From the NCBI GenBank assembly GCA_964457925.1, contig CAYWGH010000028.1, positions 1-64,000 of the forward strand: a stretch of 64,000 nt of DNA, written 5' to 3'. The position numbers and the translations under genes were made by a program. Positions 9,005-17,670 of this stretch are shown piece by piece. The notes under the pieces were generated by a model. The model worked only from the letters and a program-made list of their open reading frames with translations, was not told the DNA's origin and did not search any database. This stretch comes from Coneutiohabitans sp964457925 (lineage in GTDB: Bacteria; Zhuqueibacterota; Zhuqueibacteria; Zhuqueibacterales; Zhuqueibacteraceae). Numbering within the stretch: the first letter of the stretch is position 1; each line of letters opens with the position of its first letter.

Positions 9005-10351
9005 TTACATTTTGCCGATACAGTACAAATGCCTTGCCCCGCGAATGAAGATCATTCCACTTGAAATTGCCGGCGAGGCAAACACCGGCTCTTCGATGGA
9101 ATTTGTTACAAGCACTTCATGCTGTGGTCCGGCTTTGATGACGAACGTATCGCCGTCTTCGCTGGTCATTAAAATTTTTCCATCAACCGCCACCGGCGAG
9201 GCGGTAAACGTGGCGGGAATCGGCAAGCGCGCACCTTCATAAATCACCTTGCCGGTTTTGGCATCGAGACAGGTGAGAATGCCGCGATCCGTCATGACAT
9301 ACATGTAATCGCCGTACAAAATTCCTGAAGGCACGTAAGCGATGCCTTTATTGTAACGCCAAACGATATTCGTATCGAGGCTATCCAGCTCACCGGAGGC
9401 GCCGAGCTTGACGGCAAGCATTCTTTTGAGCGGATAACCTGCGGAGACGATCACCAAGCCGTGACCCGTTACCGGCGTTGCGATCGCGTTGCTGCCATGT
9501 CCCTTCGTGCGCCACCATTCTTTGCCGGTTTTCGGGTCATACGAAATGATGAACTCGTTGCCGCTGGTGATCAACTGCGCACGCTGCGCGTCGCGTACGA
9601 GCAGAGGCGTGGTCCAACTCACTTGCACTTTGCGCGGCACGCGCCAGGCTTCTTTGCCGGACTTCTTATCGTATGCAACGATGAAGGATTTTTCACCGTT
9701 GTCTTCGTCGCACTGCAGAATGACGAGGTTCTCGAATAGCACCGGCGAAGTCGCCGTGCCCATACCCAGCGTCGCGATCTCACCGGGCATGGCTTTCCAA
9801 ATTTGCTTGCCGTTGAAATCATAGCAGTACAAGCCTTCGGTGCCGAAGTAGGCAAAAACATATTTGCCGTCGGTCGCCGGTGTCGGTGAAGCATGGCTGC
9901 TCTTGCGATGGCGATCATCGAAGACCGTGCCCTCGTATGCAATCCGTTCCCAAAGCAGTTTTCCGGAATCGCGATCGAGGCAGATCAACTTGAACGTGTG
10001 ATGGCGATCCGCGGCCACGGCATCGGGATGTTTGTAGTCCTGGCCTTCGAGCACGTGTTTGACCGCCTGCGCGCCCGGGACGACTTCGCCCTCGATCTCC
10101 GCAGTGAGAAAAATCCGGTTGCCCCAGATGATCGGCGAAGAATTGCCGCTGCCGGAAAGCGGCGCTTTCCATTTGATGTTCTTACTGATGCTCCATTCCA
10201 TTGGCAGATTGGTTTCAGCAGAAACTCCCGTGCCCTCCGAGCCCCGCCATTGCGGCCAATTGGCGTCTTTGGACGGAGTGCTTGCAGCAACATGGCCCGC
10301 AAACAGGAATGGCATGGCGATGAAAAGTAATACACGTGGCAAGCTTCTCAT
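9005..10351 (-). CDS. Exported PQQ-like beta-propeller protein (WPQWRG type)
   Basis: A 448-residue protein: signal peptide (MRSLPRVLLFIAMPFLFAG), then NWPQWRGSEGTGVS, the N-terminal signature of a large group of periplasmic PQQ-like (BamB-fold) propellers. At least six WD/PQQ-type blades follow, with tryptophan-docking repeats such as GKLLWERIAYEG, GKQIWKAMPGE, SGKEAWRVPRK and TGKEWWRTKGHG. No quinoprotein dehydrogenase calcium site or vicinal-Cys motif is evident, so it is probably a binding or scaffold protein rather than an alcohol dehydrogenase. A second protein of the same type is encoded at 17671-18930. Confidence 0.85.
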   Translation of the reverse strand: MRSLPRVLLFIAMPFLFAGHVAASTPSKDANWPQWRGSEGTGVSAETNLPMEWSISKNIKWKAPLSGSGNSSPIIWGNRIFLTAEIEGEVVPGAQAVKHVLEGQDYKHPDAVAADRHHTFKLICLDRDSGKLLWERIAYEGTVFDDRHRKSSHASPTPATDGKYVFAYFGTEGLYCYDFNGKQIWKAMPGEIATLGMGTATSPVLFENLVILQCDEDNGEKSFIVAYDKKSGKEAWRVPRKVQVSWTTPLLVRDAQRAQLITSGNEFIISYDPKTGKEWWRTKGHGSNAIATPVTGHGLVIVSAGYPLKRMLAVKLGASGELDSLDTNIVWRYNKGIAYVPSGILYGDYMYVMTDRGILTCLDAKTGKVIYEGARLPIPATFTASPVAVDGKILMTSEDGDTFVIKAGPQHEVLVTNSIEEPVFASPAISSGMIFIRGARHLYCIGKM

Positions 10352-10479
10352 AGGTTGATCGCTCCCGAGATTAAGGTGAAGAGTTGGCTTTGCGCCGCTC
10401 ATTTGTGTGACAACATGTTTATGATCCCTGTGGAAAGTGCACATTTTTCAAACATCGTTCAACGCCAATCATGCGATCG

Positions 10480-11250
10480 TCAAAGCATCCTCAAATCCCG
10501 CAAGAGGGTTTTCACGATGGTAATCCGCGCCTTTTCATCGCCCGGCTTCATAATGACAACGCTGTTGGCAAAGAAATAGGCGTTGTCACCGCGCTCCACA
10601 TAGCCGACAAACCAGCCGACGCGATTCGCCCAGCCGGTTTTCGCGCGCAGAACGTAATCGCCGCCCGTTTCAAAAATCAAAATATCTTTGACAATATTCA
10701 TCGCGCGCTGCGAAAACGGCAATTGGTTTTGATGGAGACGCACCAACAATTGGATTTGCTCGCGCGGCGTGATGCGCAAATCGCCGGTGAGCCAGAACAT
10801 GTCGATGCCGCCGCTGATGTTCTTGTTGCCATAATCGACGAGATCCACATAATACTGCATGCGTTCCTCGCCGATACGCCGCGCCAGTTCTTGATAAAAC
10901 CACACGGCAGAATACTTCATTGCCGAGCGCATGTTGTGATCTTGGTTCCACGCAGCCACCTCGCGAACTGCGCCGTCCCATTTCAAAATTTCATTTTCAT
11001 CGCCAATCACGCCGGTTTCGAGCGCGATGAGGGAGTTTAGAATTTTGAAAGTCGAAGCCGGCGCGTAGCCTTGCTGCAAACGTTCGGAATTGTATGCAAG
11101 GTACTTGTCATTCTTCAAATCATAAAGCAGAAAAGCCCCTTCGACTCCGGCTTCTTTAAAATATTTCGCGAAGTCGGGCCGCTCTTCCCATTTGCTATGA
11201 TCAACAAAAACGAGGCAAATGCAGAGCAACATGAAGAGGGATCGAAGCAT
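10480..11250 (-). CDS. Class D (OXA-type) beta-lactamase
   Basis: A 256-residue class D serine beta-lactamase; such enzymes hydrolyse penicillins and related drugs in the periplasm. All class-defining motifs are present: Ser66-Thr-Phe-Lys69 in YAPASTFKILN (nucleophile and carbamylated Lys), Ser114-Ala-Val in KYSAVWF, Tyr140-Gly-Asn in VDYGNKNI, the WLTGDLRITPREQ segment, and Lys204-Thr-Gly in RAKTGWANRVGWFVG. Length fits the class (about 250-270). The N terminus (MLRSLFMLLCICLVF) is a membrane-targeting segment. No integron, insertion sequence or other resistance gene is nearby, so it looks like a resident chromosomal gene. A BlaR-like sensor role is less likely because no transmembrane sensor region is fused. 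Confidence 0.92.
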   Translation of the reverse strand: MLRSLFMLLCICLVFVDHSKWEERPDFAKYFKEAGVEGAFLLYDLKNDKYLAYNSERLQQGYAPASTFKILNSLIALETGVIGDENEILKWDGAVREVAAWNQDHNMRSAMKYSAVWFYQELARRIGEERMQYYVDLVDYGNKNISGGIDMFWLTGDLRITPREQIQLLVRLHQNQLPFSQRAMNIVKDILIFETGGDYVLRAKTGWANRVGWFVGYVERGDNAYFFANSVVIMKPGDEKARITIVKTLLRDLRML

Positions 11251-11312
11251 GATTTTCCCTTTTTTGAAACCGCGAGTCAACGCCAACTCTTTTCATTCGC
11301 GTTGGTTCGCGT

Positions 11313-11507
11313 CTATTCGCGGTCAAGAGATGGAGAGTTCGATACTTGGTTTGACCAGGCAATGCCGTCTGGAGTTTTGCCGGTGGATATGATCTCGCTC
11401 TGCTTGCGTGCGGCAATATCGAGTATCGTGATTTGATGCGTTGCCGGGTTGGCGATAAACAGCACCAGCATCGGCAGCAAATTTTTCGTTTCGAGATTCT
11501 TCATCAT
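11313..11507 (-). pseudogene. C-terminal relic of a YVTN-type beta-propeller gene
   Basis: The minus strand encodes a 64-residue piece with ANPATHQITILDIAARKQ and then IISTGKTPDGIAWS, a typical final blade of a YVTN/YncE-type surface propeller. No upstream blades are present; the preceding gene starts immediately at the other side. The piece ends in unrelated sequence before the beta-lactamase start. Probably a gene remnant rather than a working small protein. Confidence 0.5.
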
Positions 11508-11510
11508 ACG

Positions 11511-12620
11511 CTAGTGTTTGCTGTTGAGAAACGCCTCGCTCACTTTCTCCGCGACTTTTCCGTCTACCGGCGCGCCGGTCAAATTCGAAAGAATCGCGAC
11601 CACGAAGTTTTCTTGCGGATAGAGGCGAAGATGAGCGGCCATGCCGGGTCCGCCGCCGCCGTGTTGATAAATGCGCCGGCAGTTATCGTCTTTTTCGATA
11701 TACCAACCCAAAGCGTAATTCGTCTCCTCGCCTGCAGAAGTTTTGAGGGCGCGAAAAATTTCAGCGCGCGTGCTCGGTTTGAGAAAACCCTCGCGCAACA
11801 AAGCAGCGCCGAACCTCGCTACATCCGCAGCAGTTGAGAGCAAGCCCGCGCCCGCCAATTTGAAGCTCGGATCAAACGCCGGGGCTTCGGCCACGCGAAA
11901 GAAATTTTTAACGTAAAACTTTGCAGCTTGCGCGGGCAGCGACGAGGGATCATTAAACAAGGTATGCTGCAACCCGAGCGGTTGCAAAACATACTGCGTC
12001 ATTGCCGTTGGAAAATCAGCTCCGCTTGCATGCTCGACAATTGCTGCGACGATGGTGTAGTTGCTCGTGGTGTAAGCGAAACGCGTGCGCGGCGGATATT
12101 GCAATGTGTTCGTGGCGAGAATTTCTTGCAAGGCTACGGCAGCCGTCAAGCGTCGTGTGTCGTAATAATGCGCGTCATTGTATTCGTCATTCAAGCCGCT
12201 GAGGTGGGCAATGATCAAACGCGCGGACATGTTTTTGTGCGGAAACTGCGGAAGATATTTTTCTATGGGCGCATCGAGATCGATTAGGCCTTCTTCCATC
12301 AACCGCGCGGCTAGCACGCCCGTGAAAGATTTCGAAACGCTTCCCAAACCGAAACGCGTTTCCGTTGTTGCGCGCACTTTTTTTTCGAGGTCGGCAAAAC
12401 CGAAAGCCTCGCTCCAAACGATTTCGCCGTTCAGCGCAACGGCCACGCTCACGCCGGGAGCTTTTGAGCTTTGCATCATCGCGCGAACGGCCTCGCGGCT
12501 CGCGGCGATAGCTTGAGCGTAACGTTGCGTTGTTTGCGCATGCACTTCGTTCCAGAATCCGAGCAATACCATGGTCGCAAAACCGTAACGCTGCCAAAGG
12601 ATTTTTATTCTTGTTTTCAT
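11511..12620 (-). CDS. Exported serine hydrolase of the class C beta-lactamase superfamily
   Basis: A 369-residue protein with a signal peptide (MKTRIKILWQRYGFATMVLL, ending near VHAQ). The acylating Ser94 and Lys97 are in GLGSVSKSFTG, the tyrosine motif is FAYTTSNYT (Tyr183), and the third motif is YQHGGGGPG near residue 320. These define the penicillin-binding/beta-lactamase-like hydrolases, which include D-aminopeptidases, esterases and AmpC-type enzymes. The tyrosine motif has Thr where AmpC has Asn, which points to a peptidase or esterase rather than a true AmpC. It is separated by only six bases from the alpha/beta hydrolase gene upstream, suggesting co-transcription. Confidence 0.88.
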   Translation of the reverse strand: MKTRIKILWQRYGFATMVLLGFWNEVHAQTTQRYAQAIAASREAVRAMMQSSKAPGVSVAVALNGEIVWSEAFGFADLEKKVRATTETRFGLGSVSKSFTGVLAARLMEEGLIDLDAPIEKYLPQFPHKNMSARLIIAHLSGLNDEYNDAHYYDTRRLTAAVALQEILATNTLQYPPRTRFAYTTSNYTIVAAIVEHASGADFPTAMTQYVLQPLGLQHTLFNDPSSLPAQAAKFYVKNFFRVAEAPAFDPSFKLAGAGLLSTAADVARFGAALLREGFLKPSTRAEIFRALKTSAGEETNYALGWYIEKDDNCRRIYQHGGGGPGMAAHLRLYPQENFVVAILSNLTGAPVDGKVAEKVSEAFLNSKH

Positions 12621-12626
12621 ATCGCA

Positions 12627-13796
12627 TCACTTTTCTATTTTCATTTTGACTTCACTCAACACTTCGGTTAAACCGAGCGATGACGGCGTCTGGCGCAAAA
12701 ATTCTTTTGCGCGTTCATCGTCCTTCAAATAAGCATTCAAAAAGTTCAAAGCATATTGACAAACGATTTTGTAGCTCGCAATGGCCTCTGCACTGCGCTC
12801 ATTCTTTGCCAGCGTGTGCGATACGATGCCGTAGCTTGCAGTAAAATCCGCATGCAAGAGTTTTTTGAAAGAGAGCAGATAGGATTCGGCAACGGCCAAG
12901 CTATCATAATACTCGAAATTCTTAGGCACGTTGTAACGCGGCGGCAGCTCGCCGTGCATGTGCAGATAGGGCACATTCATCTTTTTCAGATCAAACCACG
13001 GCGATTGCCGTAGCAAATCGCGGCCGTATTCGTAGCCGGTCGCGGCATCGAGGCTGAGAACGGCATCGACCTCGTTGTTTTGCATTTGCAGCAACGCTTG
13101 CGCAACGCCGCCCACGCTCCACGAAGCGAGTGCGAGTTTGCCCGCGTCAACATTGGGCAAGCGATGAGCGTAGTTGAGAATAAAATTCAAATCACGCATT
13201 TGCGTTTCAATGCCGCGCATGTCAAACGGCCAGCGTTCGCCTTTCTGCAATCCCAACGCGGTGTGCGCGATGGCAACATAGCCGTAACTCGCGAGATATT
13301 CGCAGAGCACCGAGTAAACATGTCCGCCGGTGCCGCCGCCTGCGCCGAAGATGACGAGAGGAAAATTACCCTTCGCAACTTTTGCATTTTTGATCGCCGC
13401 AGTTGCGGTCGCGAGCAATGGTTGCAGGTTGCCGCCAAATGGCTCCAACTCTTGCGCATAGTTTTGCAACACGGCCAGCTTGCGTTCTTCGCGCCATTGC
13501 CACGGCTCGGAATCGGTATCGTTCAAATACAAATATTCTTCATAACGTATCGGCTTCGTGTTTCTACTCGCTTCCGCCGGATACCAAATGAACATTTGCA
13601 TCGGCCGCCCGCGATGAGCAACAGATTTAGCGTGTTCGTCATTTTGATTTTGATACGGCCGTGCGTGATCGAATTGCCGCTCGAACTTGAAGCCGATTTC
13701 GTATGGGCCACGCGGCAGACCGTTCCATAGAACGGGCGATTGCGCCATGGCGCACATGCAGTAAAACAGGTTGAGTGCTAAAAATTTTTTGATCAT
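12627..13796 (-). CDS. Exported alpha/beta hydrolase (acetylhydrolase/dienelactone hydrolase-like)
   Basis: A 389-residue protein with a signal peptide (MIKKFLALNLFYCMCAMAQ). The fold shows RPMQMFIWYPAE, then NFPLVIFGAGGGTGG (oxyanion strand), and a nucleophile elbow ALASWSVGG in which the first Gly of the usual GxSxG is Ser. Downstream, VDAVLSLDAATG and PYLHMHGELPP fit the acid-bearing strand and the region before the catalytic His. This resembles platelet-activating-factor acetylhydrolase-like and dienelactone-hydrolase-like secreted esterases; substrate unknown. The start at 13796 is preferred because an upstream Met at 13820 would overlap the permease gene and precede the signal peptide. 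Confidence 0.8.
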   Translation of the reverse strand: MIKKFLALNLFYCMCAMAQSPVLWNGLPRGPYEIGFKFERQFDHARPYQNQNDEHAKSVAHRGRPMQMFIWYPAEASRNTKPIRYEEYLYLNDTDSEPWQWREERKLAVLQNYAQELEPFGGNLQPLLATATAAIKNAKVAKGNFPLVIFGAGGGTGGHVYSVLCEYLASYGYVAIAHTALGLQKGERWPFDMRGIETQMRDLNFILNYAHRLPNVDAGKLALASWSVGGVAQALLQMQNNEVDAVLSLDAATGYEYGRDLLRQSPWFDLKKMNVPYLHMHGELPPRYNVPKNFEYYDSLAVAESYLLSFKKLLHADFTASYGIVSHTLAKNERSAEAIASYKIVCQYALNFLNAYLKDDERAKEFLRQTPSSLGLTEVLSEVKMKIEK

Positions 13797-13812
13797 GGTG
13801 TAGATTGAAAAC

Positions 13813-16212
13813 TCATTCATCCTTCAAAACATTCACCGGATTAACCATTGCCGCGCTTACGGCCTGATGGCTAATTGTAAAAAGGGCGATGACGATCAAA
13901 GCCAGCATGGATAGGAAGTAGATCCACCAACTGATTTCAATCCGATAGGCAAAACTCTCTAGCCAGAGGTTGAGCACGTATTGGATAGCCGGAACGGCGA
14001 TCAGGGAGGCAACGCCAATGAGAAAAATATATTGGCGTGAAAACCGCAGCAGCAAGGAAGAAATCGAAGCGCCAAGAATTTTTCTGATGCCCATTTCTTT
14101 TCGGCGCTGGTTTAAAGTGAAAGCCATCAACCCATACAGGCCCAGACAAGCCAGCACGATGGTCAATCCCGAAAAGCCGCTAATCAAATAAGAAAGTTTC
14201 TGCTCATTATGATAGAGTTGGTTCAAATGATCATCCATAAAACGGTATTCCAAGGGCACGCCTGGGTTGGTTTGCTCCCAAATATTTTGCACGGCGGCAA
14301 TTTTCTCTGCAATATTCCCGGGGCCAACACGCACGAAAAGATATTCGATATCAACAAACGGCATGATCAAAGCCATGGGGGAGATTTCATGGTGGAGTGA
14401 TAAAAAGTTGAAATCCTCAACCACGCCAATAATGGTGCGCGGGCCGGCAGAGGAGAAGTAATGCACTTTTTTGCCAATGGGATCCTTCAAGCCCAAATAT
14501 TCAACGGCCTTTTCATTGATCATGACGCTTTCAGTCGGATCACTGCCAAACGCTTGGGAAAATGATCGACCTTCTTTTAGCGTGATACCCATCGTCTCGA
14601 GGAAATCGTACCCGACCTGGTTCCCCCGCATTTGCTTGCTCTCGGACTCATCCCGTCCGTCGACCAGTATCATATTCACCGGCCAGGGCTCGCCCATCGT
14701 TCGCTCGCTGCGGCTGACGCTAATGATATGACTATTTTGTAGAAGTCTATCTTTAAACGTCTCATAATACCGCGTCATGTCTTGAGGAAGCAGCTTGATC
14801 ACCACGACATTTTCCTTGTCAAATCCAAGCCGCTGATCCGAGAGATAGGCAAACTGCCTGGTGATGACAATTGTAGCCGCAATGAGCGCAAAGGAAATAC
14901 AGAACTGCAAAGCGATCAGAATTTTTCTTAAATGAGAACCAGTGCTCATGCTATTTTTGACATTTTGCTTCAACGCTGCCACGGCTTTGTGGCTCGAGAG
15001 CAACAAAGCAGGATAAAGACCCGCCACGATTCCGATCAAAAGCGTGACGGCTATTGCAAAAGGCAGTGATTGCAAAGCCTGCGTCCAGTCAATTGTGAAA
15101 TTCCACTCCATGAGACCCTGGAAATATTCGAAGGCAAACAAGCTGAGCAGATAAGCAAACATCAGGCTGATGAAACCCAACACCGCAGACTCAGTCAACA
15201 ACTGCGCTACCAAACTGCCTTTCTCTGCGCCTAATATTTTTCTCAAACCCACCTCCTTGCCGCGGCTCACTGAAACGGCAATGGATAGATTCATAAAGTT
15301 AAAACTCGCGATGAGCAGGATCAGCAGCGCAACGATCCCCAGCGTATAAATCGTGAATTGATTTCCCGCCTGCAGGCCGCTTGCCAAATCGTCAACCAAA
15401 TCAGCCGAACCCAGATAGATGTCTTCCAGGGATTGAACATAATTTCGATATGGATTATCAACTCCCGGATTCCTTTCCCGATACAGTTGATCGAGTTTAT
15501 CCTGAAGGGCAATGGGGTTTGCGCCATCATGCAAGAGCACATAACTGAGAAATCCCACCCAACTCCAACTTGATAAATCGGAGAGATAGCCCGCCGGGAC
15601 TTGATAAGTGGAAAATGACACGAGAAAATCGAATTGCAGATGTGAAGCGCTCGGTATTGCTTCCAGAATACCGGTCACCTTTAAGGGAACGTCATTATTC
15701 ATGATGAGTGTTTTCCCCATCGGATCCTCTTGCCCAAAATACTTCGAGGCCATTTCCTGGGTGATCACAACAGAATTGGGCTGATCGAGTGCGATGTCTT
15801 GATTGCCCGCTTGCAATGGGAAGCTGAAAATCTCCAGAAACAAAGAGTCGGCATAAAATCCATGGTTTTCATAGAAACGCCGTTCGCCATTTTCCAGCAG
15901 CGCGCGCTGCGCATATCGCAATTGGGTAGATTTTTTAATCTCAGGGAATGCACCCCTGATGCCGGGTACCAGCGCCGGTGGTGTATTCGCCATTTTGGTG
16001 ATCGTTCCGGAGTTATCGGTAAAAATGGTATTGATTCTGTAGATATGAGGTGCTTCTTGATGAAAACGATCGAATGACAATTCATGGCTCAGAAAGTTGG
16101 CAATCAATAAACAGCTTGCCAATCCGACGGCCAGGCCACTGATATTGATGGCAGTAAAAATTTTGTGTTTGCTAAGATTGCGATAGGCAGTTTGTAGATG
16201 AAGATTTAGCAT
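13813..16212 (-). CDS. FtsX/MacB-type ABC transporter permease
   Basis: A 799-residue inner-membrane protein with the two-module FtsX architecture seen in many FCB genomes: an N-terminal helix (HKIFTAINISGLAVGLASCL), a periplasmic MacB-like core domain, three membrane segments near residues 280-390, a second N-terminal-like helix (ILIALQFCISFALIAA) with another periplasmic domain, and three C-terminal helices ending VSAAMVNPVNVLKDE. The conserved RGKEVGLRKILGA and RRKEMGIRKILGA coupling helices that contact the ATPase are both intact. No ATP-binding subunit is encoded nearby, so it must pair with one elsewhere. Such permeases act in mechanotransmission, lipoprotein handling or peptide/antibiotic export. 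Confidence 0.9.
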   Translation of the reverse strand: MLNLHLQTAYRNLSKHKIFTAINISGLAVGLASCLLIANFLSHELSFDRFHQEAPHIYRINTIFTDNSGTITKMANTPPALVPGIRGAFPEIKKSTQLRYAQRALLENGERRFYENHGFYADSLFLEIFSFPLQAGNQDIALDQPNSVVITQEMASKYFGQEDPMGKTLIMNNDVPLKVTGILEAIPSASHLQFDFLVSFSTYQVPAGYLSDLSSWSWVGFLSYVLLHDGANPIALQDKLDQLYRERNPGVDNPYRNYVQSLEDIYLGSADLVDDLASGLQAGNQFTIYTLGIVALLILLIASFNFMNLSIAVSVSRGKEVGLRKILGAEKGSLVAQLLTESAVLGFISLMFAYLLSLFAFEYFQGLMEWNFTIDWTQALQSLPFAIAVTLLIGIVAGLYPALLLSSHKAVAALKQNVKNSMSTGSHLRKILIALQFCISFALIAATIVITRQFAYLSDQRLGFDKENVVVIKLLPQDMTRYYETFKDRLLQNSHIISVSRSERTMGEPWPVNMILVDGRDESESKQMRGNQVGYDFLETMGITLKEGRSFSQAFGSDPTESVMINEKAVEYLGLKDPIGKKVHYFSSAGPRTIIGVVEDFNFLSLHHEISPMALIMPFVDIEYLFVRVGPGNIAEKIAAVQNIWEQTNPGVPLEYRFMDDHLNQLYHNEQKLSYLISGFSGLTIVLACLGLYGLMAFTLNQRRKEMGIRKILGASISSLLLRFSRQYIFLIGVASLIAVPAIQYVLNLWLESFAYRIEISWWIYFLSMLALIVIALFTISHQAVSAAMVNPVNVLKDE

Positions 16213-16814
16213 ACGCTTGAATTCTTCCTGTTGAAATGCACCTTGATTGCAGAAATTATGAAATGCCTAACAAGTTTTGCGCGGATAGTAACTTCAGCGT
16301 TAGTGCCGCACAACCTCGTGCGCATCTCCTGAAGAAGCATGTTGCGTCGAATCTACTTTTTTGTTTCGCCACTGCTCCACCTACGGTTCTTCTTCGCTTG
16401 TTTCTCAAGGTGGCCCCTTCGAGTTAGCTGACTTAAAGCGCTTCGCAGATTTCAAAAAGCAGGGAAAATTTGAATATTGCGCTCGACAATTCAATCTGAG
16501 TCGTAGCTGAACATGCGCGAGCTTAATCTTCAAAGATAAAAAGTTTGTTCGGTGAAACTCGGCGGGAAAAGCTTGCCACTGAAATTCGCCGAAGCCATCG
16601 AGTGTCGCCGAGAAAAACTTTCAAAATTTTATTCTGATTTTGATTCTTTAATTCGCATAAGCCGGACAAGCCGGAACCAAAAGAGAAATTTCCAACGGAT
16701 TGAAAAACCCAACGGATGAGAGAACTGAATCAGTTGGGTTTTTCAATTCGTTGGGAAAAATCTTTGCTTTCTTGCAACGATTCAACTATAAAGAGCCTGA
16801 AGGTGTGCAACACT
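16213..16814. other. Intergenic region with a long palindrome
   Basis: About 600 bases between the permease start and the preceding gene's end, with no convincing coding frame. The only structure seen is the long inverted repeat at 16692-16754, annotated separately. The promoter of the permease gene should lie in the part nearest 16212 but no clear element was recognised. Confidence 0.6.
16692..16754. repeat. Long palindromic element downstream of the CBM9-like gene
   Basis: Two 22-base arms, 16692-16713 (CCAACGGATTGAAAAACCCA and two more bases) and 16733-16754, are inverted repeats with one mismatch around a 19-base loop. It lies about 60 bases past the end of the minus-strand gene at 16815 and may act as a terminator. 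A related, more diverged copy is at 17570-17625 and one arm recurs at about 39860. Confidence 0.7.
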
Positions 16815-17477
16815 TTATTGGCTCTGCAACTGCACTTTCGCCCAACTGGCGAGATTGAATTTGAGATCGACCGGCGCGCTGCCGAAAATCAAATCTTTTT
16901 TGAGGCAATCATCCGCCAATGTTTTCGGCCAATATTGCGGCGCAGCCGGATCGCTTGCAAACGCGAGGGCGAGAGACACACTTTCCCCCTGTAAAAATCT
17001 GCGGCTAATTTTAAATTCAAGCACGCCTGGCGTTCCCATGTTCATGTTGTTTGCAAGCCAGTCATGGGATTTGAGATAGGCCGCGCGCGCTGCTTCCACT
17101 TGCGGAGTCAAGCTGCGCTCGCGCAATTCCCACGCGAACTTTTGCTGCGGCAGCCACAGCTCGCCTTTTTGCAAATAGGTTGCGGTTCCCAATGCTGCAG
17201 AAGCATGATGCACGAACACGGTATCGGCATCGATGACGTAAAGGTGACCCCAACCATGGCTCGTGCCGCGCACGCCGATATAAAGAAACTCGCCATCGTG
17301 TTGCAAATGCAACTCACCTCCGCCCGCGAGTTCTTGTTTGAGCGCACTTTTCCACTCGCCTTCGCCGAGTTTGCCATCAATAACCGGCGCGTTTGCTTTT
17401 GGGATTTGAAGCGGCTGCGCGATTTGAGAAAAAACGGTATTGACCGTAACGAGAAACAACGCGCAAAAGATTTTCAT
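16815..17477 (-). CDS. Exported carbohydrate-binding family 9-like (DOMON-type) protein
   Basis: A 220-residue protein with a signal peptide (MKIFCALFLVTVNTVFSQ) followed by IPKANAPVIDGKLGEGEWKS, the entry motif of CBM9-like domains found in secreted glycoside hydrolases and heme/sugar-binding proteins. Later strands include HDGEFLYIGVRG and VLEFKISRRFL. No catalytic domain is fused, so it is a stand-alone binding module of unknown ligand. Start at 17477 gives the signal peptide; an in-frame upstream Met adds residues without family similarity. Confidence 0.75.
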   Translation of the reverse strand: MKIFCALFLVTVNTVFSQIAQPLQIPKANAPVIDGKLGEGEWKSALKQELAGGGELHLQHDGEFLYIGVRGTSHGWGHLYVIDADTVFVHHASAALGTATYLQKGELWLPQQKFAWELRERSLTPQVEAARAAYLKSHDWLANNMNMGTPGVLEFKISRRFLQGESVSLALAFASDPAAPQYWPKTLADDCLKKDLIFGSAPVDLKFNLASWAKVQLQSQ

Positions 17478-17569
17478 ATGTTTTCGCTCCGTAAAAAACT
17501 GCGCCAGCTTATTAGACAAGCTGAAAGCTGAAGCCCTCGCGAGCAGCAAAAAACTTTGATAAAAATTTT

Positions 17570-17625
17570 CCAACAGACTAAAGAACCCAACTGTGAAAAA
17601 TCCGCTGGGTTATTCAATCCGTTGG
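17570..17625. repeat. Palindrome related to the 16692 element
   Basis: Arms at 17570-17591 and 17604-17625 pair at 17 of 22 positions and share sequence with the palindrome at 16692-16754 (for example ATTCAATCCGTTGG). It lies just past the 3' end of the minus-strand propeller gene at 17671, so it could be a terminator or a dispersed extragenic repeat. Confidence 0.6.
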
Positions 17626-17670
17626 AGCTTAAAAAGCCAGCTTTTCTCTAACTTTTGAACTACAATGGCC

